This document shows, one piece after another, positions 8,615 through 15,764 of a DNA stretch of 64,000 bases. The stretch is from the NCBI RefSeq assembly GCF_000830005.1, contig NZ_CP010407.1:7514001-7578000 (forward strand), written 5' to 3'. Both the position numbers and the translations under genes were made by a program. The DNA is from Streptomyces vietnamensis. GTDB lineage: Bacteria; Actinomycetota; Actinomycetes; Streptomycetales; Streptomycetaceae. Below the pieces are notes generated by a model. It was not told the DNA's origin and did not search any database. It saw only the letters and a program-made list of their open reading frames with translations. Each line of letters opens with the position of its first letter. The stretch's first letter is position 1.

Positions 8615-9712
8615 TCATCGGGAGCGGGGGACGGGACGTGCCGCGGACGGAGGTGGCGTGGCGGGCGGCGGGGCGCTGGTGCCGGTGTTGGTCTCGGCGG
8701 CCACGGGGGAGACCTGGTGGGCAGCGGCCAGCCGTCGGGCCTCGGGACCGACGGTCTCGCCGGTGTAGCCGACGGCCAGGGACGGGTCAATCGCGACGCG
8801 GTACCCCAGGTCGGCCAGCATGCTCGCGGCAGAGGAAGAGGCGAGCTGCCGGTCCGGGCCGACGATGTGCGACGCGAGGCTGTAGGAGGCGGGATCGCCC
8901 GGGTCGCCTGGGGCGGCGAACCCACAGGAGCGCAGGACGCGGTGGGCCGATTCGGGTAGGCCGGTCCGGCAGTCGGCCCAAACCAAGCCATCGGCCCAGG
9001 GGAAGATCTCGACGTCGGTGCCGTAGGTGTCGGCGAGGTTGGCCATGGAGGGCCCTTCTGGAAAGCGGAGCGGTGGGGTACATGCCGGGACTTCTTCGGT
9101 GCCGGGGGACGACGGTTGTCGGGGGCCGGTCTGCGGCGTGGAAGCACGGGCGGCACGACGGCGGTCGGCGTTCGGATCGCGGGCGGGAGGCTCTGCGGCG
9201 ACCGGGCCGGTGCCGAGGACGTCGTCGAGCAGTTCCCGGGTCCGCAGGACGTTGACCCTCTCGTGGTACCGGGGGTCGGTCCGCTCGGCAGGGCACGGGG
9301 CGATCCCGTCCTCGGCGGCTGCCAGCAGCTCCTGAACGTCCTGGAGCATGACGTGGGCGGCGGCCAGTCGCGTCCAGGTCTCGAAGACGGGGTTGTGGTG
9401 CGGGTCGTCGAACGCCAGACGGACACGGGTCCAGTCGGCGGCAGCGGCGACGAGTTCGGTCAGCTGAGGCAGAGCCCCGACCAGCGCACCGTTGACCTCC
9501 TCGATGATCCCCGCCACCTCATTGGGCGTTGCGTCCTCGGTGAGACGGGCGATCATCCCGGGGACGGAGTACGGGTCGGCGGAAGCGCTGGGCAGGTGTC
9601 GGACCAGCAGGGACTTGTCGGAGCTGGGTGCCACGCTGCGGTGGGCGAGCCGGATGTTGTGCTGCATCGCGGCGCCGATGGCCTCGCCGATGCTGGAGTA
9701 GAACTCGGGCAC
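8615..9712 (-). CDS. Hypothetical two-part protein with GF/GY domain
   Basis: A 365-residue frame starting at GTG 9712 with a strong GGAGGA site. Residues 1-195 are helical and unrecognised. After a Pro-rich linker, residues 223-320 hold the small domain seen in three other proteins here (VLRSCGFAAPGD ... YSLASHIVG ... LADLGYRVAIDPSL). An internal ATG at 9046 (MANLADTYG) has GAAGGG about 7 nt upstream, so the C-terminal 143 residues could be made separately or be an independent gene in the same frame. The tail is Pro-rich. No function is assigned. Confidence 0.55.
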   Translation of the reverse strand: MPEFYSSIGEAIGAAMQHNIRLAHRSVAPSSDKSLLVRHLPSASADPYSVPGMIARLTEDATPNEVAGIIEEVNGALVGALPQLTELVAAAADWTRVRLAFDDPHHNPVFETWTRLAAAHVMLQDVQELLAAAEDGIAPCPAERTDPRYHERVNVLRTRELLDDVLGTGPVAAEPPARDPNADRRRAARASTPQTGPRQPSSPGTEEVPACTPPLRFPEGPSMANLADTYGTDVEIFPWADGLVWADCRTGLPESAHRVLRSCGFAAPGDPGDPASYSLASHIVGPDRQLASSSAASMLADLGYRVAIDPSLAVGYTGETVGPEARRLAAAHQVSPVAAETNTGTSAPPPATPPPSAARPVPRSR

Positions 9713-9750
9713 GGTTCCTCCGTGAGTTGGTGGTGCTGGCTGGCCAGGCC

Positions 9751-9781
9751 GGGTGGAGCACGTGGCACACGTGCTCCACCC
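9751..9781. repeat. Perfect 14-bp inverted repeat with 3-nt loop
   Basis: GGGTGGAGCACGTG, GCA, then the exact reverse complement. It lies in the 252-nt gap between the relaxase-like gene (stop 9965) and the start of the next gene (9712). It has no T-tract. It could be a terminator about 180 nt after the relaxase-like gene or a protein-binding palindrome in the leader of the next gene. Confidence 0.6.
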
Positions 9782-9964
9782 GCAGGAACGGTCCTGGGTC
9801 TGGTGCCGGAAGGCAGAGGCGGCGGAGTCACGGCGTCACCGGCAAGGGAAGGCTGTCGGCGAGGGACGAGAGCCGTTCGAGGGCGGCAGGGCTGCCAGCG
9901 GTGACGCCGCATGAAACGCGTACGCGACACGCCAGCGGATGAAGCGGACGAGGAGAACACCCGA

Positions 9965-11233
9965 TCACCGCCGAGGACCGGAGGCACGCGGTGGGCGTGC
10001 GGCCGCACGGGCATCGGTGAACTCGATACCGAAGACCGAGACGACCTCTGCCTTGGCCGCCGCAGGCGACACGGCCAACGCCGCGCTTTGGGAAGCAGGC
10101 AGATCCGAGGACCGCGTCCGCGCCTCGGCCCGGGACTGGCCGCCGACACGACGCAGCTCGTCCTCCGAGTCGACGAGTTCCGACTGTGCCGAGCTGACGA
10201 ACTCCGCCGCGAAGCCGAACCGGTCAGCCAGCGCGTACGCCTCGTCGTCGAGGTCGGTGATGTGTTCGCTCGCCGCCTCCAGCGCTTCCCGGACACGTTC
10301 CAGAGCCCCGTGCTCGGGGTGAAGGAGCTGGTCGACCGCTTGCCGAAGGTCCGCCCCGTTCTCGGCAGACCTGATGCGGTCCGTGATCTGAAGGAGCGCG
10401 GCTCCGGCGGCATAGGGCCCAAGGGGATTCGCCGGAGTACTCATCCGGGCCACGTCCAGGGAAGGAGCGAGATCGACGCCGTAACGGGCGGCACGGAGCA
10501 TCTCGGCCGCGTGGCTGGCGATGGCTACCCGGTCGGCGACCGCGGTGGTGGTGGGAAGCCGGTGGCGCCGGCCGTGCCAGTCCTCGATCTGCCGGAAGCC
10601 AGCGTGCTTGAGGATCATCGCGGAAAGATCATCATTGGCCCCCTTCGCCACGACACTGCCGCTGGCCTCGGAGGAGATGGTGATGAGAGGGGCAGGCACA
10701 AAAGTCTCCTGGGCACGGGAAGTCGGATGGGGTGCGGTGGGCAGGTGTCCCAGCTCGGCCGCGATGCGGCGGCACTCGGTCTGGAGGCGGAAGGCGTCGC
10801 GATAGCCCTGGTGCAGGCCGCCGTCCTCACGAGCGAGGGTGGCCACGACGTGCACCTGACGGGGCTGGTTGCGCAGGGCGATCCACCGGCAGGCACCCGG
10901 ATCGCCCTCCGGGGCGATCCCGACGGCGGACACCAACCGGCGGGCGACGACAGCCCACTGCGCGTCGGTGAGGTCCGGTCGGCGAGGATCGGAACGGACC
11001 GAGCAGACCCACGTCGGCCGGACGGGAGCACGGGCACCGAGCCGCTCGACCGGAGCGTCGAGAGCATGGGCCAGGTAGGGCAGCGAGCCCGGCTCGGCGA
11101 GCAGCTCGATCGGCGCCCCGTGACCCTCGCCCGCGATCAGCCGGGGGCTGACGTGGGCACCGCGTTCACCCGGCCCGTACAGGTACGCGAGCAGGCCGGC
11201 GGTGTCGCTGGCGCGCTGCAGGTGGGCGATCAC
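9965..11233 (-). CDS. Relaxase-like protein with degenerate HUH motif and C-terminal GF/GY domain
   Basis: A 422-residue protein started at GTG 11233, with GAGGT 7 nt upstream; a longer frame to 11,356 lacks support. The N-terminal 170 residues follow the actinobacterial relaxase layout: VIAHLQRASDTAGLLAYLYGPG, then WVCSVRSDPRRPDLTDAQWAVVAR, then RWIALRNQPRQVHVVATLAREDG. Canonical relaxases have a His cluster (H..DH.H) in this last segment; here only one His remains. So it may use a different metal site or be an inactive accessory. Residues 215-275 carry the small GF/GY domain. The C-terminal part is helical and ends with a Ser/Ala tail. It is the only mobilisation-type protein visible. Confidence 0.6.
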   Translation of the reverse strand: MIAHLQRASDTAGLLAYLYGPGERGAHVSPRLIAGEGHGAPIELLAEPGSLPYLAHALDAPVERLGARAPVRPTWVCSVRSDPRRPDLTDAQWAVVARRLVSAVGIAPEGDPGACRWIALRNQPRQVHVVATLAREDGGLHQGYRDAFRLQTECRRIAAELGHLPTAPHPTSRAQETFVPAPLITISSEASGSVVAKGANDDLSAMILKHAGFRQIEDWHGRRHRLPTTTAVADRVAIASHAAEMLRAARYGVDLAPSLDVARMSTPANPLGPYAAGAALLQITDRIRSAENGADLRQAVDQLLHPEHGALERVREALEAASEHITDLDDEAYALADRFGFAAEFVSSAQSELVDSEDELRRVGGQSRAEARTRSSDLPASQSAALAVSPAAAKAEVVSVFGIEFTDARAAARPPRASGPRR

Positions 11234-11292
11234 GGCGGCTACCTCGAAAGAGAAGGAAGGAACGAGGGCCCGGGAGACCGGGCCAACAGGGA

Positions 11293-11328
11293 GAGAATCC
11301 GCAGGATTCGGGATTTGGCCCGGCCGGG
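11293..11328 (-). promoter_or_regulatory. Shared upstream element, copy 2
   Basis: GAGAATCCGC at 11,293-11,302 and TTTGGCCCGGCCGGG at 11,314-11,328, the same blocks as at 3,461-3,487 but with a longer spacer. Within it GAATCC-GCA-GGATTC is a perfect small palindrome. It lies about 60-95 nt upstream of the relaxase-like start and directly beside the IS110 insertion. Confidence 0.4.
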
Positions 11329-11340
11329 GATCCCTGATAG

Positions 11341-12640
11341 CGCCTCTGTGTGTCAAGCGGCGTGGGTGAGTTGGTTCCGATGGTCGCGTTTCATGATCCG
11401 GTAGACGACATTGGACAGCCGTCGCTTCAGGGCTCGGCGGGCCTCGGACGGGGTCTTCCCTTCGGCGATCTTGCGCAGGTAGTAGTCCTGGCCGCGGCCG
11501 CCGTCGCGGATCTGGCAGATCGCGATCGTGTGCAGGACCGAGTTCAGTGCACGGTTTCCGCCGGTGTTGAGCCGGTGGCGGACGTTGTTGCCGCTGGAGG
11601 CATCCAGTGGGGCACTGCCGGTGTAGCTGGCGAAGTGGTGCTCGGTCGGGAAGCGGCTGACGTCACCGACGTGTCCGAGAACCTTGGCGGCCAGCACGGT
11701 GCCCAGCCCCGGCAGATGGGTGAGCGTGGTGCGGGTCGCGGCCAGCGCCTCGCGCATCTGGACCTCGTTGTCCTTCACCAGCCGGTCCAGGCGTCGCAGG
11801 TCGGCCAGCAGGTCACGGGCTATGTCGCGGCGGCAGTTGTCGGTGGCGGTGACGGGGCGGATGCTCTTCATCGCAGCGGCGGCCTTGTCTGCGGACAGGC
11901 CGGTGGCCACGCCGCCAGGCAGCAGGTCACGCAGGACGCCATGGAGGCGGTTGAGCACGCGGGTGCGTTCGTGGACCAGGTCTTCGCGGCGCTCGGTCAG
12001 CAGCCGCAGGATCGTGGTTTGGTCCTCAGGTGTGACCTGTCGCAGGTCGGGGCGAAACAGAGCGACGTGCGCGACGTGGCGGGCGTCGGCCTCGTCGGTC
12101 TTGCGGTTGCCGCCGGTGGCCAGCATCCGGGCCCGGGCGGAGAGCGTGGACGGCACGTCGACCACGTGCTCGCCCGCGGCCGCCAGCTGCTGGGCGAGCG
12201 AGCGCCCGAGGCCGCCGGCGCCCTCGACGGCGAAGCGGCGCTCGGGCCACTGCTCGCACCAGGCCATGAGCTGGCGGAACGTACCGGCGTTGACGACGAA
12301 GCGGCGCTTGGCCAGCTGGTGGCCGGAGGCGTCGACGGCGACGGCCGTGTGGGAGGACTTGTGCGGGTCGATACCGATCAGGATCACAGGCTGTCCTTGC
12401 ACTCGACAGAAGCGGGCAGGGAGCGCGGTGGGCATCCTGACTTGAAGTCACCGTGTCGTCCTCATGCCTCTGTCGAGCCACACCGCGCGGGTGTCGGCCG
12501 GCGGCGGCACGCTATCAGAGAGCCAGCCCAGCGGCGGCAAGAAGCACTGCGGGCCCGTGCCGACCGACACCCTGGACGCTACGGCTGCAGACCGAGCATC
12601 TGGGGTCGATTCAACAAGTCAGAAGCCCTGCTCACCCGGC
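11341..12640 (-). mobile_element. IS110-family insertion sequence (ends approximate)
   Basis: A single IS110-type recombinase gene with non-coding flanks, sitting between the terminator of the gene at 12,699 and the leader of the relaxase-like gene. IS110 elements normally lack long terminal inverted repeats and target duplications, and none was seen, so the ends are estimates. It splits the minus-strand conjugation operon and may separate the relaxase-like gene from its original promoter. Confidence 0.55.
11353..12387 (-). CDS. IS110-family transposase (DEDD recombinase)
   Basis: A 344-residue recombinase. The N-terminal RuvC-like DEDD domain shows VILIGIDPHKSSHT (first Asp), FAVEGAGGLGRSLA (Glu) and GNRKTDEADARHVA (paired Asp). 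The C-terminal transposase_20 domain shows LTHLPGLGTVLAAKVLGHVGDVSRFPTEHHFASYTGSAP and the Ser-containing SSGN.VRHR.NTGGNRALN. The start is set at GTG 12387 because AAGGA lies 6 nt upstream and family members begin just before the GIDPHK motif; an in-frame ATG at 12435 is possible. The protein looks intact, so the element may still move. The recombinase is guided by an RNA from the IS non-coding end. Confidence 0.92.
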   Translation of the reverse strand: MILIGIDPHKSSHTAVAVDASGHQLAKRRFVVNAGTFRQLMAWCEQWPERRFAVEGAGGLGRSLAQQLAAAGEHVVDVPSTLSARARMLATGGNRKTDEADARHVAHVALFRPDLRQVTPEDQTTILRLLTERREDLVHERTRVLNRLHGVLRDLLPGGVATGLSADKAAAAMKSIRPVTATDNCRRDIARDLLADLRRLDRLVKDNEVQMREALAATRTTLTHLPGLGTVLAAKVLGHVGDVSRFPTEHHFASYTGSAPLDASSGNNVRHRLNTGGNRALNSVLHTIAICQIRDGGRGQDYYLRKIAEGKTPSEARRALKRRLSNVVYRIMKRDHRNQLTHAA

Positions 12641-12660
12641 CCCTGGCCTTGGCGGGAGAG
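12388..12660 (-). other. Non-coding 5' end of the IS110 element; possible guide (bridge) RNA region
   Basis: A non-coding stretch upstream of the recombinase. In the IS110 group this end usually encodes the guide RNA that pairs donor and target. Small potential hairpins are visible: TGACTT-C-AAGTCA just upstream of ATG 12435, and CTCGACAG/CTGTCGAG arms about 60 nt apart. I could not fold it or assign guide loops. Confidence 0.3.
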
Positions 12661-12666
12661 GATGCA

Positions 12667-12694
12667 CCGGTGCCCCGCAGCAGCGGGGCACCGG
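12667..12694 (-). terminator. Strong hairpin terminator
   Basis: A perfect 11-bp stem (CCGGTGCCCCG / CGGGGCACCGG) with a CAGCAG loop, 4 nt past the stop of the minus-strand gene at 12,699. It lacks a clear U-tract, as is common for Streptomyces terminators. Confidence 0.75.
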
Positions 12695-12698
12695 ACGG

Positions 12699-13196
12699 CT
12701 AGAAGTAGGGGTTCTCGCTGGGTCGGTCGGCGTCAGTGGCGGCCTGGAGCAGCTCGGTGAGGTCGTCGGGTTCGGAGGAGCGCTGGTTGATCCACCATCC
12801 GGCGCGGGTGATGGTGCGAGCGGTCTCCTCGATCTCCTCCCACTCCGCCTCGCTGGTTTCGCCCTCGACGACCAGCGCGGTGTAGGCGGCGGCCAGGATC
12901 TGGTGGCGGCAGCGCACACCCCAGGGGACGGCGCGCTCGGTTCCCTCCAACGGAGGCATCCGGTGCTGCTGCGACCAGGCTTCGGACTCGGCCTGCTCTT
13001 CGGCACGTTTGGCCTTCACCCAGGCGGCCTTGTCCTGCTCGCTGTTCTCCTTGGAAGCGCGCCAGCACTCGCTGCACTCTTGGCTGGCGAGCCACTCGGC
13101 GAAGCGCGCGCGGCGGTCGGCCGGCCGATTGGACAGGTCACGGTCGTCCTTGTGGCCGCATGAGTGGTTGATCGGCCAGATGGTCTTCACGGCCAT
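12699..13196 (-). CDS. Hypothetical protein with N-terminal Cys/His cluster
   Basis: A 165-residue protein. The N-terminus has NHSCGHKDD and, 25 residues on, ECSECW, a possible zinc site (Cys, His, Cys, Cys). The middle is charged and helical (KENSEQDKAAWVKAKRAEEQAESEAW), then a conserved-looking block PWGVRCRHQILAAAY and ITRAGWWINQR. The last 25 residues are acidic. No family is named. AAGGA lies 9 nt before the ATG. It sits 26 nt below the next gene and is followed by a strong terminator, so it ends a transcription unit. Confidence 0.65.
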   Translation of the reverse strand: MAVKTIWPINHSCGHKDDRDLSNRPADRRARFAEWLASQECSECWRASKENSEQDKAAWVKAKRAEEQAESEAWSQQHRMPPLEGTERAVPWGVRCRHQILAAAYTALVVEGETSEAEWEEIEETARTITRAGWWINQRSSEPDDLTELLQAATDADRPSENPYF

Positions 13197-13222
13197 GGGA
13201 GTTATTCCTTACGGGAGTTGGG

Positions 13223-13990
13223 TCAGCGGTTGCGGGTGAACGCGATGCGCGGGTCGACCGGCCGGGCCGCCGGTACGGAGGTGGCGGGAGCCGACACCGG
13301 CGCCTTGCCCGGGAGATCGGCCAGGGCAGGGCTGGCGGCGAGCGCGGCGGCGCTGATCGGAGAACTACGGGCGCTGGCACCCTGGATGCGGTCGCGGGAC
13401 GAGGCGGGCGCGGGGCGGTGGCGGGCCGCTGCGTCCTGGGCGAGGCGGGGCTGCACAGCGACCTGGACACCGGAACGGTGCAGGGCCAGCGTGGCGTCGG
13501 CGACCTTTCCCAGGGCTTCGTCGCGGCTGATGGCGGCGGGCAGTGTGTAGATGTCCAGGCGCGGATCGTGCCGCCAGCCGTGTTCGACCAAGGCGAGTCC
13601 GGTGAGTCCGGAGGCGCGGCTGTCGATGGCCGCGACGAGGCCGAGCTGCGGATGCTCGGCGAACGCGACATCGGGCTCGGCGTGCGGAGCCCGGGACGGG
13701 ACGGGCCCCGCGACAGGTGCCAGGGAGGGGTTGAACACGGCGTCCGTGTCGACCCGGAAGCCGGCGTTGCGCAGCAGCGCGACGGCCCGGGTGGCGCGGC
13801 CCTGCCCGTCACGCTGCTGGTCGGTCAGGGCGTACAGGGTCGGCTCGCCCAGGACGGGGCGGAAGTCGAGCCGCTTCAGCATCCAGGTGCCGGCGGCGAG
13901 GTTCTTGGGGTTCGCGGCGACGATGCCGTAGTCGGGGTGGCGGCCGACGGTGACGTCGGCGAGCAGTTCTTCGGCGGAGGTGGGCAACAC
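13223..13990 (-). CDS. Hypothetical protein with GF/GY domain
   Basis: A 255-residue protein starting at GTG 13990. Residues 15-85 hold the domain shared by four proteins of this element (GTWMLKRLDFRPVLG ... LYALTDQQRDG ... ALLRNAGFRVDTDAVFNPSL). A second partly similar unit (FAEHPQLGLVAAIDSRASGLTG...VEHGWRHDPRLDIYTLP) follows at 100-150, so it may be two diverged copies. The tail has RDRIQGASARSSP and Pro/Ala-rich sequence. Soluble, no catalytic motif seen. Confidence 0.6.
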   Translation of the reverse strand: MLPTSAEELLADVTVGRHPDYGIVAANPKNLAAGTWMLKRLDFRPVLGEPTLYALTDQQRDGQGRATRAVALLRNAGFRVDTDAVFNPSLAPVAGPVPSRAPHAEPDVAFAEHPQLGLVAAIDSRASGLTGLALVEHGWRHDPRLDIYTLPAAISRDEALGKVADATLALHRSGVQVAVQPRLAQDAAARHRPAPASSRDRIQGASARSSPISAAALAASPALADLPGKAPVSAPATSVPAARPVDPRIAFTRNR

Positions 13991-14086
13991 GGCTGATCCA
14001 TCCGGTGGCTCGGTGGCGAGGGAGGGCGAGGGCCGGAACGGTTCTGCTGGTGAGAGGCATGCGGCGTACTCCGAGACGGGAAGAGA

Positions 14087-14914
14087 TCAGCGACCAGGGG
14101 TGGTGGAGGGACGTGCGGGTGGAAGCACGGGACGTGGGGGAGGGGCCGTCGCCAGGCACGTGCGGACCGTGCGCGGTCCGGCCGACGGCGAGGGCGCGAG
14201 AGCAGCGCTCACCCGTGGCTGAGCAGAGGCCGGCAGGGCGGTCCGGTCTACCGGGCTTCGGCCCTTCGACGTGAGCAGGTCCGAGTCGCACAGGACGGTG
14301 AAGCCCTCTTCCTGCAGCGCGGCGAAAGCCCGGGTCACCGCCCGCCGCTGCTCAGCCGGATCGGTCATGGCCGTGGGCAGCCGGTGGTAGCGCTCCCCGT
14401 CGAATGAGACGGCGGCGATGAAACCCGCACGGCGGAGCACGGTGTCCGCGGCGTGCGCCCGCGAGGAGCGCTGCTGCTCGGAGCGTGGCGGCACGCCGAG
14501 CTGGTCCAGGCGTGCGTCGACGGCGGCGAGCAGACTCGGGACGCTCCCGCCGTACCGGGCGTCAGGGCCGCCGGGTTCCGAGTCGTAGATCTCCTCGTAC
14601 ACCGAGGGCCCGGTGTCCCGGTGGCGGATCGCCGTCCAGCTCTCGGGGAACTCGGGGTCCTCGCTGGGTGGTTCCTGCGGCGGCGAGATGATCAGCGAAC
14701 TGCCGTCGGGGAGGGCGGCGTGGACGATGTAGTCGCTCAGGCCGTACTCGACGGTGACCTCCAAGCCGCGCTGGCGGAGGGGAGCGGTGAGGTGGCCGTA
14801 CCCGTGATCCTCTTTCGGATCCTCGGAGACAGCAGGTGAGGAGGAGGTGCTGGTCCACGCGGTGATGTGTGGTCCCGCTCGCTCGAAGGTGATCAGGGGG
14901 TTGTCCTGGTGCAT
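14087..14914 (-). CDS. Hypothetical protein with GF/GY domain
   Basis: A 275-residue protein started at ATG 14914, with GGAG 7 nt upstream; the frame stays open further but without support. Residues 30-150 are an unrecognised acidic mixed domain (VTVEYGLSDYIVHAALPDGSSLIISPP). Residues 155-215 hold the shared small domain (VLRRAGFIAAVSFDGERYHRLPTA...FAALQEEGFTVLCDSDLL). The tail contains QPRVSAALAPSPSAG, a diverged copy of the common tail. Confidence 0.6.
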   Translation of the reverse strand: MHQDNPLITFERAGPHITAWTSTSSSPAVSEDPKEDHGYGHLTAPLRQRGLEVTVEYGLSDYIVHAALPDGSSLIISPPQEPPSEDPEFPESWTAIRHRDTGPSVYEEIYDSEPGGPDARYGGSVPSLLAAVDARLDQLGVPPRSEQQRSSRAHAADTVLRRAGFIAAVSFDGERYHRLPTAMTDPAEQRRAVTRAFAALQEEGFTVLCDSDLLTSKGRSPVDRTALPASAQPRVSAALAPSPSAGPRTVRTCLATAPPPRPVLPPARPSTTPGR

Positions 14915-15045
14915 GGGCTTTCTCCGTGGCGGGATGTTCCAGGTTGGCGGCGCGGGCTGCGGGCATGCGGTGCTGGGCGGGCAGTGGTCCACGAGGATCT
15001 GCTGATCGGACGGTTTGGTCCCGCCGGGACTCGGTGCTACGGCCG

Positions 15046-15744
15046 TCAGCGGGAGCGCCCCGGCACCGGTCGGCCGGGTGATGGTGGCGCCGGAGGAGAA
15101 GCGGGCAGGGTCCCGCGCCGCACGGAGGTGGATCGGGCGAGGGCTACGCGTGCCTGTTCGGTCCGCGAGGACTGTTCGCGGTCCGCTCGGCCGGCCAGGT
15201 AGTCGGCGGCCCGTACGAGGGCCGGGCCGCGGATGGACAACTCGTCGGCGTAGTGCCAGCCGTCGGCGTTGCGGTCCTCCTCCGCCTGGCTCTCGTAGAG
15301 CTTCCGGGAGCCGGGGAGCGAGGCGTCCATGAGGGCCATGATCTGATCCCACTCGCGCCGGAGTTGTCCTGCCCGTTCCAGGGTGGTGTCGATCCCGCGC
15401 AGCCGGCGCAGGTCTTCGCTGACCGGCCCCTCGACGTAGTCGGCACCACGGGCGGCGGCGCGGACGCCGGCTAGGACCTCGGGACCGTGGGCGAGGAAGA
15501 CCTCCACGTGTTTCCACGCCTCGGCGTCGCGTTTCACCTTGCCGTCCTCGTACCCCTGCTCGTCGACGGGCCAGCCGTCGCCGTCGCAGAAGGAGTCAGA
15601 GACCGCGTCCCAGGCGTCGGACGCCTGCCTGATCCCGGCGGCGGCGGAGGCCAGCACCGGGATGTGCCTCCGCCACTCCAGGCGGTCGGTGGCCGCCGCT
15701 GGCCGATTCTCGGCCAGGCCGGGAGAACTGGGAGAAGCAGACAT
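15046..15744 (-). CDS. Hypothetical helical accessory protein
   Basis: A 232-residue protein, ATG 15744 with GGAGGA 6-7 nt upstream. Mostly helical and charged (LRRLRGIDTTLERAGQLRREWDQIMALMDASLPGSRKLYES), no membrane segment. The C-terminus reads EQARVALARSTS followed by a Pro-rich end, one of the best copies of the recurring tail. It is the gene directly after the VirB4 ATPase (20 nt gap). Confidence 0.6.
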   Translation of the reverse strand: MSASPSSPGLAENRPAAATDRLEWRRHIPVLASAAAGIRQASDAWDAVSDSFCDGDGWPVDEQGYEDGKVKRDAEAWKHVEVFLAHGPEVLAGVRAAARGADYVEGPVSEDLRRLRGIDTTLERAGQLRREWDQIMALMDASLPGSRKLYESQAEEDRNADGWHYADELSIRGPALVRAADYLAGRADREQSSRTEQARVALARSTSVRRGTLPASPPAPPSPGRPVPGRSR

Positions 15745-15764
15745 GATCGATCCTCCGGACGGCC

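Noticed and set aside
11234..11356. Longer N-terminus for the relaxase-like protein
   Set aside because: The extra residues contain the shared upstream element and have no ribosome site, while GTG 11233 has GAGGT at good spacing.
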